A stretch of DNA of 64,000 nt from Casuarius casuarius (taxonomy: Eukaryota; Chordata; Aves; Casuariiformes; Casuariidae), in assembly GCA_003342895.1 (NCBI GenBank), contig PTFA01000230.1, positions 310,001 to 374,000 of the forward strand. The letters run 5' to 3'. Shown one piece after another: positions 49,260 through 59,269 of this stretch. The notes under the pieces are model-generated. The model did no database searches. It saw only the letters and a program-made list of their open reading frames with translations, and was not told where the DNA came from. Within the stretch, counting starts at the first letter, position 1. The number at the start of each line of letters is the position of its first letter. The position numbers were made by a program, and so were the translations under genes.

Positions 49260-50965
49260 AGACACAGGGGCGTACAACCATCCATTGTTGGTGGGGAGAG
49301 AAAGAAAATACGTGTTCTCTGTGACACACAACAGTGACAAAGGTGCTCTCAAAGAGAAACAACATATGTGAAACAAAAAGAAGAAAAGTAAGAAAAATGG
49401 ATGGGAGGGAAAGAAATAATTGGGAAAAGAGGTCTGTTTACCGTGACCTTTCTTCAAATATTCCAGTCACTGTTGTTCCAGAAAGGCCTCTTAATATAGA
49501 AATAGTAGCTGGCGGTCAGGTTTACTGTCCTGCGTTTGTGACTGAAAGGAGTGGCGAGTCATAAATGTGTATAGTCCTCTGACTATAAGCTACTCTGACT
49601 TGGAATGGCTGAGGTTTACTGTGAGAAAGCACATCTGACTTGTATTTTCTTGGGTCTGAAAAAGTATATCTTCAAATAACAGCATAAGGGAAAAATACTA
49701 ACCATAAAGAATTTTACATTCCTTGGAATGATATCATAGTAGAATATACATAGTAGACTAATTACAATTTCATCTTTAATTATACTCCAAAGTTGGTTTC
49801 ATTCTTTTGAAATGTCATTCTTTTTTATTTTTTCAAATAAATGGCCACATTCCAATCACTTACTTACAATCATCTATATTAATTTGTGTTCTTCAAACAG
49901 CTGGATAATCTGTTGTAATTAGAATGATCTCTGCTGGCTGGGTGTTATCATCTTGTCAGAGGAAATTACCCAGGCAGATTTCTTTTTACCTCTAGCAAAC
50001 AGTGGAGGGTGCTGTTGTATTTGATGTGTTCACCAAAAGGGAACACGTATCAGTGCAGTTCGCCAATCTCATTTGCTATGCTCATTTCGTTCTTTTTTAG
50101 ATAGAGTTTACATATACAAGTTTTCAATGTTTGCATTGCTGGGGTGCCAGAGAATCGCAGTAAGGGGTTGGGACCCACAGATAGCTCAAGCTAAATGATG
50201 AGGCTTCAGCTCAGTTAATTCTCAGGGCAAGTGAACGCAGGAACAATATGTGGCAATGTGAGTTTAGATTTTGAATGTGCAACTTTTCATTATAGTTTTA
50301 TTGCCACTTGTCCAGAGATGATATTTTGTATTGAACTTCTTGAAGAGAGAAGATGGGGGGGCAAGGGGAAGGAGGGAGATGGGGAAGCGGGGGAGCCTAG
50401 TTTTCTGCCAGAGGAGTTCTGCATCTGTCCATTAAGCACTCACTGCTTTCACAAAATATCTTCTAAACTATGCAGAGTGCAGTCCATCTGCTTCAAGGTG
50501 CTGGCCTAAAGTCATAATAGCTGCATGGATGACAAGCATTACTTTCACCTTTGGGAGATTACATTAGGATACCCAAAATCGGCACTAGTGCTCTTCAACT
50601 GAGTTTGCATTAGCCAAACGTGATTTAGCAGCAGAAGCTGAGCAGGCACAGCCTGTCTGTTCATGGTCCCTGCAAAGGATACGAATCAGTTATTGTATTT
50701 CAAGTTCTGTATTTCATTGTCATCAGGACAATGTGACTTTATTAGTGAATATATCATTAGTAATATGGCATGTGGTCAAAGGATGTGTTGTTCCAAAACC
50801 CAAGTAATAGTGTAGAATTAACAACTGTATTTCAAAGAAGCCCTCTGAGAATTGCAAGTATGAATTGCTGCTACTTCTGTTTAGGCAATTGTTTTCCCTT
50901 TGTACTATTTTTCCTGCAAAATTTTCAAGTAAAAATTCTACTTGAGCTTCACAGCTAAAATAAGA
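49260..50965. other. No gene seen
   Basis: Purine-rich 50340-50400 (ggggg-aagg units). Short frames only; no repeat family or splice-paired segment recognised. Confidence 0.5.
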
Positions 50966-50969
50966 GTAA

Positions 50970-51082
50970 CTTTTATGGATGAGCAGCTGGGGAAGTCAGA
51001 GAAGCTAAATGATTTTCTCAGGATCACAAATTGAGAATATCACCAATCTGTGAATTAAAGTCAGAATTTGAACTTCCCAGAA
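50970..51082 (-). mobile_element. MIR-like SINE fragment, reverse orientation
   Basis: The + strand reads 'cagagaagctaaatgatttt', 'ctcaggatcacaaattgaga', 'aaagtcagaatttgaactt', colinear with the reverse complement of a MIR ('cagagaagttaagtgacttg cccaaggtcacacag…gccaggatttgaaccc'). Spacing between the blocks is right. The gaatttgaact block is the B box complement. Confidence 0.6.
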
Positions 51083-51267
51083 CAACTGGAAGGGGCAGAG
51101 GATGCTTCTCACGAACCCTTGCTTCCACCCACAGCTCTCCCCCACACTTGCAACCACAGAGGGATTCCAGCTTTGCATCCTGACATAACTGCACTAGCCA
51201 GGAGCTCTGAAGGATGCAGGCTGCTCTGTGTACTGCACAGGTCTGCCAGCTCCTGTTTGTAACTCAC

Positions 51268-51299
51268 CGGTATAACCTGATCATAATGTTTCTGCATTG
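51268..51299 (-). other. Micro-exon-like 32-bp segment
   Basis: On the minus strand a very good acceptor (ggtgctctccatctttgcag, AG at 51301-51300) and a good donor (CCG/GTGAGT, GT at 51267-51266) lie 32 bases apart. Internal sequence contains one ATG. Short length makes coincidence likely. Confidence 0.1.
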
Positions 51300-51847
51300 C
51301 TGCAAAGATGGAGAGCACCACATATATCGATGGTAGGAATTATTGTCCAATGTAATTTTCATCCCACAGGAGGTAAACCACTCCACTGAGTTACAAAAAT
51401 GTGCTCTATTACTTCCTCTGCTGCTGTCCCACAAAGGAAAAAAGTTCTCCCGAAAAAGTAATAAAAGTGTAGATGCAATAAACCTCCCTCCCCCCATATA
51501 ATTCTGAATGAACTGAGAACTTAAAAAATAAAAAAAAGGGAGGCTGCCCCTTCCTGAATAACTAAGGTGAGAACATGGATGAGTTGCAAATAGGTATGAA
51601 AACACCTTGGGCCAGTCAAGAAATCCTATGAGCAGTGCTCTTCTTCAGGCCTGTTTGCTGAGCACTGATCTGCTAATGGGGAATGTTCCTACCAATCTTG
51701 CATTCAGTTTACCTGGATTTAATCTTCTTAGTTAGAATTAGTAGAGGAGAGCGTGTTTATGTCTGTATCTATAGAAGGAAAGACAGATAGACTCCTTACT
51801 TGAGCACCCAACGTTTATTTTATCCTAAAAGTTTGTTTTCCTTCCCG

Positions 51848-51857
51848 CCCCCCCCCC
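51848..51857 (+). repeat. C10 homopolymer
   Basis: Ten C flanked by 'cttcccg' and 'tcgttac'. Confidence 0.85.
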
Positions 51858-51971
51858 TCGTTACAGTGTCACTGCTGCTGTATTTTATTAGACCTCTGGT
51901 TTTCATTACACAAAAAGTCAAAACTGGAACATTGTAAATCTCTCTTCTCCTCTCTGCTTGCTGCTCTGAAG

Positions 51972-52045
51972 CCAGTCCGCCATTCCATGCCTAACAGCTT
52001 CTCCTACCAAAGCGTGCTATTTCCAGGGACACTGGGGAATAGGAG
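51972..52045 (+). other. Exon-like segment A
   Basis: A long pyrimidine-rich run (ctctcttctcctctctgcttg…) ends in 'ctgaag' with AG at 51970-51971, followed by 74 bases and a good donor, GGAG/GTGAGA (GT at 52046-52047). Frame 1 is open throughout (PVRHSMPNSFSYQSVLFPGT then LGNR). It ends with two bases over, which would join in frame to segment B (52133-52199). The AAG acceptor is of lower quality than CAG. Product not recognised. Confidence 0.15.
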
Positions 52046-52132
52046 GTGAGAACAGGGAAAGGGGGAGTGACTTGCTTGCCCAAGGCTTGTTAAGCTGAGC
52101 GCACACTCTCTTTCTCAAATTTGTTTTCTCAG

Positions 52133-52199
52133 CTGGTGGCACATTCGCTGCCCCAGCGCCATCAGTCCAGCAGAGAGCAGTTTCATTCGAGATCTGAAG
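52133..52199 (+). other. Exon-like segment B
   Basis: A strong acceptor (tttctcaaatttgttttctcag, AG at 52131-52132) and a moderate donor (GAAG/GTACAT, GT at 52200-52201) bound 67 bases. Two frames are open; the one that continues segment A reads SWWHIRCPSAISPAESSFIR then DLK. The implied intron between A and B would be 87 bases, at the small end for birds. Product not recognised. Might equally be a conserved non-coding element or chance. Confidence 0.2.
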
Positions 52200-52204
52200 G
52201 TACA

Positions 52205-54225
52205 TTTTAAAGAAGTGGTTGGGGCAGGAGGGGAGGGGAGCTTAATAACAGCTTAGAGCCTGACTTTCCATGTTTTCTTAGTATATTGAAATATGAACTG
52301 TGTAAACACTCTGCATTCCACCTGCTCAAGCATCTGCCAAAAAGCTCACAAAAGTCCTTTGCTCTTTTTCACATCCTCCCGTTTTGGTTGCCCTCCTCCC
52401 CACAAGGTCTGCCACACTACCTCGCTGTCCTGCCCCCCACCCAGTCTCCACAAACAAACACATGCTCTTTTTTTCCGCTAGGTACATGCATTTCCAAAGT
52501 TGCTTTACATATAACATGCGGTGCCTTCTTGGCCTCTTCTTTCTCAGAACTATTGACTTGCTTTGGTTTCAGAGCACTGTTCAGTGGTGGCTCTTGTCAT
52601 ATTATTGCCATTCTTTTAATATTATTTACTGTTATTACACATAAATATGGCCATAATCACCCTAGAGACTGAATATTTTCCATATGAAAACTCAGAGCAA
52701 AAAAACAGTGCACCCACATGCTCTACATTTTACCTCTCTTCCCCTGACTGGGGAGCAATTTCCATCCAGATGGCAAACCATCAAGGGTTTTTACACTTTT
52801 ACACTTAGTAAAAATCCTGAACAAAGAATGCATTTTCCATCATGTTTTGAAAGAGACCAGGTTTTGCTGGCTTTTCTGCGAAAGCAGATTTCCCTTTGGC
52901 ATGACCTACCACCAGTCTCCAGGAGCGGGACCGAGACAGCTACCACATTTCTGCTGCGCTGTGGCATTCCTGAAAGGCCTCAGAGGGAGCAGCGGTGCCG
53001 TATGAGTAGCGCAGAACTAGTCGGATAATATCCCTCTGTTACTCCTTGTTCCTGTGCCAGAAGTGATCATATCATCACCTATGATGCGTAGGACTTTGTG
53101 GTGTTCCTGGAAGTCGATGGGTAGTGCGTGTTAGGAAAGCATGATACTTTTGATCCTGGAGGTTCAGAACAGCCTGCTTTTGACTGTGTAAGCTAAAGCA
53201 GCCTGCAAGTGTTGCCGTGATTGCATCAGACCGCAAAAGGCTATCATGAAAATGAGTGGAGAACTGTGATTAGGTCTAAGACAAAACTATTTTTTATTTG
53301 GCCGTGGAGAGAAGCCCTATCTAGGAATCAAGGAGGATTCAAAATGCTGCCAAAGTCCGAGAGCTTCTGAACTGTCATATAGCATTCACACTACCAGCAA
53401 AAGTGGCCAGCTGGATTCCTTAACTTTCCTTTACAGTCGCTGAAAAAAGAGGTGGTTTCCTCCTTCTCCTGATGAGCATGCTCTTACTGCCCTTTGCTCT
53501 AAATATTTCACACTGCCAACACAGTACTTATATCTCAGCTCCCACCCCTTTGGGATTGTGCATTATGAGGGGAACAGTTCTGACCAATTTGAAGTGTGCA
53601 GCAAAGTATCACCAAGATAAAAACATGGTGGCAGCTCACAATTTTCTTCAGCGGCTTTGTCGTTGTTCGACACTTGTGACCAAGGAACAGCCCGTATGGA
53701 CTCCGCCTGGGGGGAGTCAGGCCGGGGGGGTCATGGTGCCACAGCAGCACACTGGTGGTCAGCAAGTAACAGCCTGCAGAGCACTGGCATCCCCCTGAGA
53801 AATCCCTCTTGTCTCAGCAAGGCAGGGCACAGCAGCTCTGGGAAACACAAAGGCCTCAAACTCAGCCTGGGGGAGGCTCATGCTTCTCTCTCCTAGAAAG
53901 CTGCCTGGACCTGGAGGGATCACTTTGTCATGACAGCGTGGCAGCAGAGATGGAAAGGATTTGACGGTGCTCTAACTGGGAGCCAGACCCTAGACTTCAT
54001 CTCTGTGAGCTGATGGCAGGGATGAGCCCTGCTGTTAGGCTTTTGCTGGTATCTGGATGTCTCTGGTGTTCCTTGGGCTTCTCTGTGGCTTCAGCATCTT
54101 GCTGGGGCAACAAGACAGACACCTGTGTCTAGCAAGGTTTAAGGTGAATACCTTGCTACATAGGTCTTATAATGTCCTTAATTGGATTTCTTTGTTTCCT
54201 TTGTTCTTTGAATTTATCTTCACTT
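52205..54225. other. No gene called
   Basis: Frames 52286-52672 and 52684-53028 (+) exceed 110 codons but show no domain, signal or paired splice sites. 53690-53730 is GC-rich with two G runs. No repeats recognised. Confidence 0.5.
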
Positions 54226-54228
54226 CTT

Positions 54229-54242
54229 GGGGGGGGGGGGGG
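54229..54242 (+). repeat. G14 homopolymer
   Basis: Fourteen consecutive G between 'cttcactt ctt' and 'cgaatttg'. Long G runs are uncommon in vertebrate DNA, can form G-quadruplex-type structures between strands, and are prone to assembly error. Confidence 0.9.
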
Positions 54243-54640
54243 CGAATTTGTTTGTTTTGTTTTCTCTTCCTCCTACCTGTTGTTACAGGGGAATCAGTCA
54301 TTCTGGGCAGATGACTTGATGCAGCGTGTTATCCTCACACTGTACTTTCCTGAACTTGGGTTTGGAGTTTTCTTCATTTTGTTCTTTCCTGTCTTGCACT
54401 TTGCTTCTGCATAAATTTCTGCCTGAAACACGAATCGTGCAAAATATCTTCACAGTCCTTTTCAAGCTCCTGGCTTTAGAAACACCCTTCCCTTTGGCCT
54501 CTCAGCCAAGTGATCTGCACAACAGAGCTCACAGCAGAGAGGGGAAGGGAGGAGGAAGAGGAAACCGTTCACCCCACCCTTCCAACCAGAAGCAGGACCC
54601 CAAAGCGGTTGCTCAGATGGAAGAAGGTCACGTTTAAAAA

Positions 54641-54676
54641 GAGAGAAGAAAAAAAAAGAAAAAAAAAAAACAAAAG
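54641..54676 (+). repeat. A-rich tract
   Basis: 'gagaagaaaaaaaaagaaaaaaaaaaaacaaaa'-type sequence. It could be a retroposed poly(A) tail, but no transcript-like sequence was recognised upstream and no target duplication was seen. Confidence 0.75.
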
Positions 54677-54699
54677 GTGTTCCCTCCACCCAGCCCATT

Positions 54700-56155
54700 A
54701 GGATTGGAGTGGCTGGGTGTAACCTGCACACAGACACCAGCCACTCTTGCCAGAGGATGTAGGAGGATGCGATAAACTGATGCCACAGTGAAAGGCATTG
54801 TAGTCCCTGATGAGTTTGGGTTTTGCTCTTGGAAGGTGCCCTGACACCTTCATCACCAAATTCAGTTTCCTTACAGCTGTCCCACAGTTGTCCAAATTTG
54901 TCTCATTGGAAAGTAAAGCTAAAGTCAAGTATTTATAATACAGTTAGGACAAATGCTGTACTGTCTCCAGATATTTTTTGGAAAGTGGATGTGAAGGACC
55001 AAGTAACAGGGACGTGTGTGTATTTGTTCCCTGAAAGGATGAAGGGTCATTAAACTGGAACATCTAGTATGCTTTTGAAAGAATTACATTACACCAGAAG
55101 GAGCCAGAAATAAGATACCATTTGTTAACTTTGCTAATCCATTAAAAATACATTGGGCAACTGAACTATTATTTGTAACCCTCTGCAATATCTCTTACAA
55201 CAGGGAAACAATGTCCTACTGCGTTTAGGTGTGGTATGTTCTAAGAGCACATAAAACTTTCAACAGCTTTGTATAAAGCTGATTTTGATTTTAGGTAACA
55301 GCAAGTATTGAATGAGCTGGGGAAAGTAAGTCCCTGAACAGAAATCTACTAGTAGTAAATTACCTGGAATTTCAAATGATCCATGGATATATTTATCATA
55401 TTTTCCCTGTATGTATGAGTTTGTGTGTGGGAGGGGCAGAGGTGTTCAAAATTGCAAATTATCAACCCACATTCATTACTTCAAACTGAGCCAAGTCATT
55501 CTCGCCTTTAGTTATGAACTGGACATAACTAGAAAATAATCGAGTGGCTGAAATGAAAGATTTTACCTTGGGAAGTGCTTTATTTTACTTACTACTCCTA
55601 TGTTAGTAAGAACAAGTTAACTGCCTTGTTCTCCATCACTACAGTAAACTAAAGAGAGGATGAACTGAGAAAATTATTCTTCTGTTTTAATCTTATTAAT
55701 CTTTTTTTCCTCTGTTCCAATTAAAACAAGAACAAGAACTTTGGAGACAGATTGAGCCTGGAATGGCAAAAGCATATTTCATTGAATCTTTAAACCTAAG
55801 AGTGTGCTTGGTTTGTTCTGTAGCTCTGAAATTAAAATGACTTCCTAGGTTTCAACAGAATGAGGCTGCACTCTGAATATGAAAATGTACTTTTGAAACA
55901 AAAAATCTAATTTCGTTTAGGAGGCTTTTTATAACACCAGATTGTCTTACAGCAGAGATGCTAGCTAACAGCAGAAAATGTATTATGGGCATCTAATGTT
56001 ATTAATCAAGGGCAACAGATATCCTGAAAGGATTAAATTTGCCTGAAAGGACAGGAAAGGACAAACTGCCTGAAGGGCAATCAGAGGCCAGGCTGTATGC
56101 TTCTCCTGTGGCACATCGTGGTAGCAACACATGCTTAATATTTCTCATCTTGCTG
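54700..56155. other. No gene seen
   Basis: AT-rich; short frames on both strands. A short cluster of 'cctgaaagga'-type direct repeats at about 56023-56085 is the only pattern noticed. Confidence 0.5.
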
Positions 56156-56162
56156 GAGTTAA

Positions 56163-56352
56163 AGTTCTAAATTTAGGCCCCTAAATAAGTGATCTCACAT
56201 GTGAGGGGCCTATACTGCCAACCAAAGTCAATGGGAAGAGTTGATGCCTCATGCCTTTCCAAATGAGGGCATTTAAGTTTAAACGAAATTCTGAAAATTT
56301 GGCCTTTACTTCTTGGCTTCAGTTTCCCCATCTGAGAGATGGGGCTGATGGA
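56163..56352 (+). mobile_element. Old composite amniote repeat with MIR-like 3' end
   Basis: Starts 'ctaaatttaggcccctaaat' 'aagtg', then 'caaagtcaatggga', then 'gaaattctgaaaatttggcc', and ends 'cttcagtttccccatctgag' 'agatgggg'. Each block corresponds to a motif of ancient repeats widespread in reptile and bird genomes (…tttaggcacctaaataagtgg…gtcaatggga…ttgaaaatttggcc…cctcagtttccccatctgtaaaatgggg), and the last is the MIR-type 3' core. Block order is preserved over 190 bases. Confidence 0.6.
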
Positions 56353-56772
56353 AGGCATCTACTCCCAAAAGGGCAGGTCAGGGTGAGTTAAACAGCAGGC
56401 TCCATTAATCCCTCCTGGCGCTGGGGACTGGAAATGGGGATTCATCCCTGGAAACACCAACATGATCTGTCTTCCTGAGCTCTCTGGGTGTTCCCTTGGA
56501 GAACACCACTGTTATCCGGCATGGCCAAGGCTGCCCACAGGAGAGCTGTGTACGTTGGCCACATTCCTCCCGCTGGTTTGCACTTTTCATTTCAGAGCCT
56601 ATTTCGGCTGGTTGGAGTTGCCAGCATGTGTGCCCACTGGCACCATAGGTAACACCAGGCCAGCCTGTATTAGTTGTCTGATTGTAGAAAAAGCAGTTTA
56701 TTACATGTTGGCGGTTTAGGGTGAGGGGTGCAATATGCCTACTTATTATCCTTTTGCCTTCTGGCTATCAAA

Positions 56773-56862
56773 TCTGGGCCCCAATCCTTTACTAAGATTT
56801 GCTCATGAGGGGCCCTCTACCTCTGTCGAGACTGATGGGGATCCACAGAGACTATTCAAGCC
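56773..56862 (+). repeat. Old amniote interspersed repeat fragment
   Basis: 'gggccccaatcctttactaa', 'gatttgctcatgaggggccc' and 'gactgatggggatcca' follow the outline of the 'gggccc..atcctgcaaa…gtcaatggg' repeat of reptiles and birds. Diverged; recognised by motif order only. Confidence 0.45.
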
Positions 56863-56869
56863 CTTTGCC

Positions 56870-59040
56870 AGGACCAGCTATGGGCATCTAGCCCAGTGAA
56901 ATACGTTTTCAGGAGCTTACATGAAAAGCGATCATCCCTTTGCTTTTAGGGAAAGGCCTGCCTGACTTCAATTGAAAAATTACTTCTGCCTAGTGAGACA
57001 CCACTTACACAGCTGACATGTCTCTGGGCAAGAATTCACTTGGAGGCCAAAAACAGATTTTGTGGCAGGATTTTGGAGCGGACATAACTTCTGTCTGCAT
57101 CAGGAAATCAGTAAGAGCAACTGAATAGGCTGCATAGGTAAAGGCCTCCAGATACAGCAAACCTAAGGCTATTACTTCACTGCCTCTGGCAAACACTGAT
57201 AAGAGTTAGAGGGCAGGACAGAAAAGAAAAGAACACAAAGAGAGGATAGGCCTTCACCTCTATAGCTGCCCTGCCATGGACTAACTAATCTTTTTCACTA
57301 TTAATGTAGAAACATGTCCTAATCAATTACGAGATTACAATACCAAAACACTTACCCACTAGCACGAATAAACTGTAAAGGGAAATGGACCATGCTCTTT
57401 CAAATTAGCTGTTTTTTCCTATTTGCAGGCAAAGGCTCTGCCCTCGCAAGCTGGGAATGATACAGGCTGCATGCAGGAGGCTGCCTGAGTGAGAGGCGCT
57501 GTGGGAGCAGGGATCTGCCAGTCCTGTGGCCCTCTCCCAACATATCATCTGCTCATGTAATTAGCAAAGTACCAGCAAGGAGAGATAGCAACACTATCCA
57601 GAAGGAGAGACAGTCTCACCAGTATGAGCTCCTCCATTGAATAGCTTCCTCATGGCACCCAGAAGAAAACATCCACCTCCAAACACCCTTCATATCTAAA
57701 CTGCAGAGTAGCAGTACAGCATCTTCCCTCCAGATTTGACCTGGGCAAGTTCCTTCCATCAAAACTTTCTTCCGTGGCAAAGGCGTCTCAATTACCCATC
57801 TCTAGGGGAGCCTTGTTTCCAATGAAACACTCGTCTCAGGTCTTCTGGGGCCTTCTGGGAGCCACTTCTCTCACAAGAACTTCTAGAAGTGCCTAGCCCC
57901 CATGATTCACCCTTGCTTCCCAAGGTAGTCCTTCAAAACCCTTCTCTGAGCTTGTGCAGAGAGATTTGGAGCTAAAAGACCTCTGAGAGAAAGCAGCTTG
58001 TGGATTTTCCTTTTATGTCACATGTGAATAAGGGACAGAGAAAGGCACCTGTGTTAGTGTTGCCCTGATTTTTCTGGCACTTTGTTCAATGCTCCAAGTG
58101 AGATGCTATGAGGATGATTGCCACACTGCCACTGTGTGTCTGAATCACTGGAGCATTTGCCACTTTTCCTCAGAAAAAGCTGAGAACAAGCAGAAGCCTC
58201 TGCCTCGCAGTGGGGTGAGCAGTGTTGGTAAGAGCCAGCAGCAGAATCTGCTCTCATCCTCAGAGCTGAGGCTTTAGCAGGAACCGGAAGCCTCTGCCTC
58301 TCACAGGAGCAAGATAACCCTGAGCCTCTGTGGAGGCAGGGACACTTGAGGCACTCAGAACTGTATCCCCATTTTTAGGCTTTATTCATGCAGAGATTAG
58401 GCTTCCATGATCACAGTATTTGTCAGTTCCTTCCAATCCAAATAGCTTTTGAATTCATTGTCCATTTTCTAGCCAATGTACAAGAGGGTTAGGAATCTCA
58501 CAAATATCAAGTTTATGAAAACTGACAGCTGGATAGAGAAGAGTTGACCTTCTCCTCCCACCCCTGGCACCCCAAGGGAAAAGCATTCACTATCCAGCCA
58601 GTATGTATTTTGTTCGGTTTCAGCCAGCTGGTCAGTCCTCACATGCGCTGATGTGAACTGGCCACGGTAGCTGCTGTTTATTTTCTGGTATGGCTATCAT
58701 AAGTAATATGGAATATGAGCAAGTTTTGGTGGCGATGGGTAGAGGAGGAAGGACAATCCTGTAGGAGACAAGCTTTGTTAATTCCGTCATGGGACAACTT
58801 GGTATTTTCTTACTTTCGAGCATCACCAACATTCTGTTGTTCTCATATCCCTTGAAGTTGAGCCTCATGAAAAAGAAAAGTGATTGTAAATTGGGAATGG
58901 AAACCGTGGCCCATCTGGTGTGTGTTTGAGCACTGTCAGGCAGGTGGGATAATCAAGAGCTGTGAGAATACAGTGACAAGGGAAAACAGAAGAACTTAAA
59001 TGGAGACTTTATCATTTCAAGAAAGAAAATAACATTTTTC
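56870..59040. other. No gene called
   Basis: Moderate GC, no splice-paired frames. A small local duplication, 'gaagcctctgcctc', occurs at 58193 and again at 58287. A 12-bp palindrome acttctagaagt lies near 57880. Confidence 0.45.
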
Positions 59041-59090
59041 TTTTCCTCTATCTTTTTGTGATTTTCTTCTCCCTTTCCAATGTTTTTCAG

Positions 59091-59261
59091 TCATTTGCTC
59101 TAAAAGACCGGCTCTTTTTCAGAGGCTGGAAATGGACTAAGCAGTTCAAAGAGGAAGAAGGAGATACTAGCGACTTGGGGATAAGATTCTTGCAAGTAAC
59201 TTTCAAGGAAAATATTACAGCCCTAACAGTTAACAAGGGGGCAGAAATTCACTCTGTCTAG
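59091..59261 (+). other. Terminal-exon-like open frame behind a strong acceptor
   Basis: The acceptor is one of the best in the window (attttcttctccctttccaa…tttttcag, AG at 59089-59090). From 59091 the frame reads SFALKDRLFFRGWKWTKQFK, then EEEGDTSDLGIRFLQVTFKE, NITALTVNKGAEIHSV and a TAG at 59259-59261: 56 codons with mixed charged and aromatic residues and a possible N-glycosylation site (NIT). A weak internal donor (CAA/GTAACT) lies near 59200. No family was recognised. It might be the last coding exon of a gene whose other exons were not found, or chance; no canonical poly(A) signal closely follows. Confidence 0.25.
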
Positions 59262-59269
59262 GAGAATGC

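Noticed and set aside
54462..54737. 91-codon minus frame with an F-rich segment
   Set aside because: The F/K-rich part is the translation of the A-rich tract at 54641-54676.
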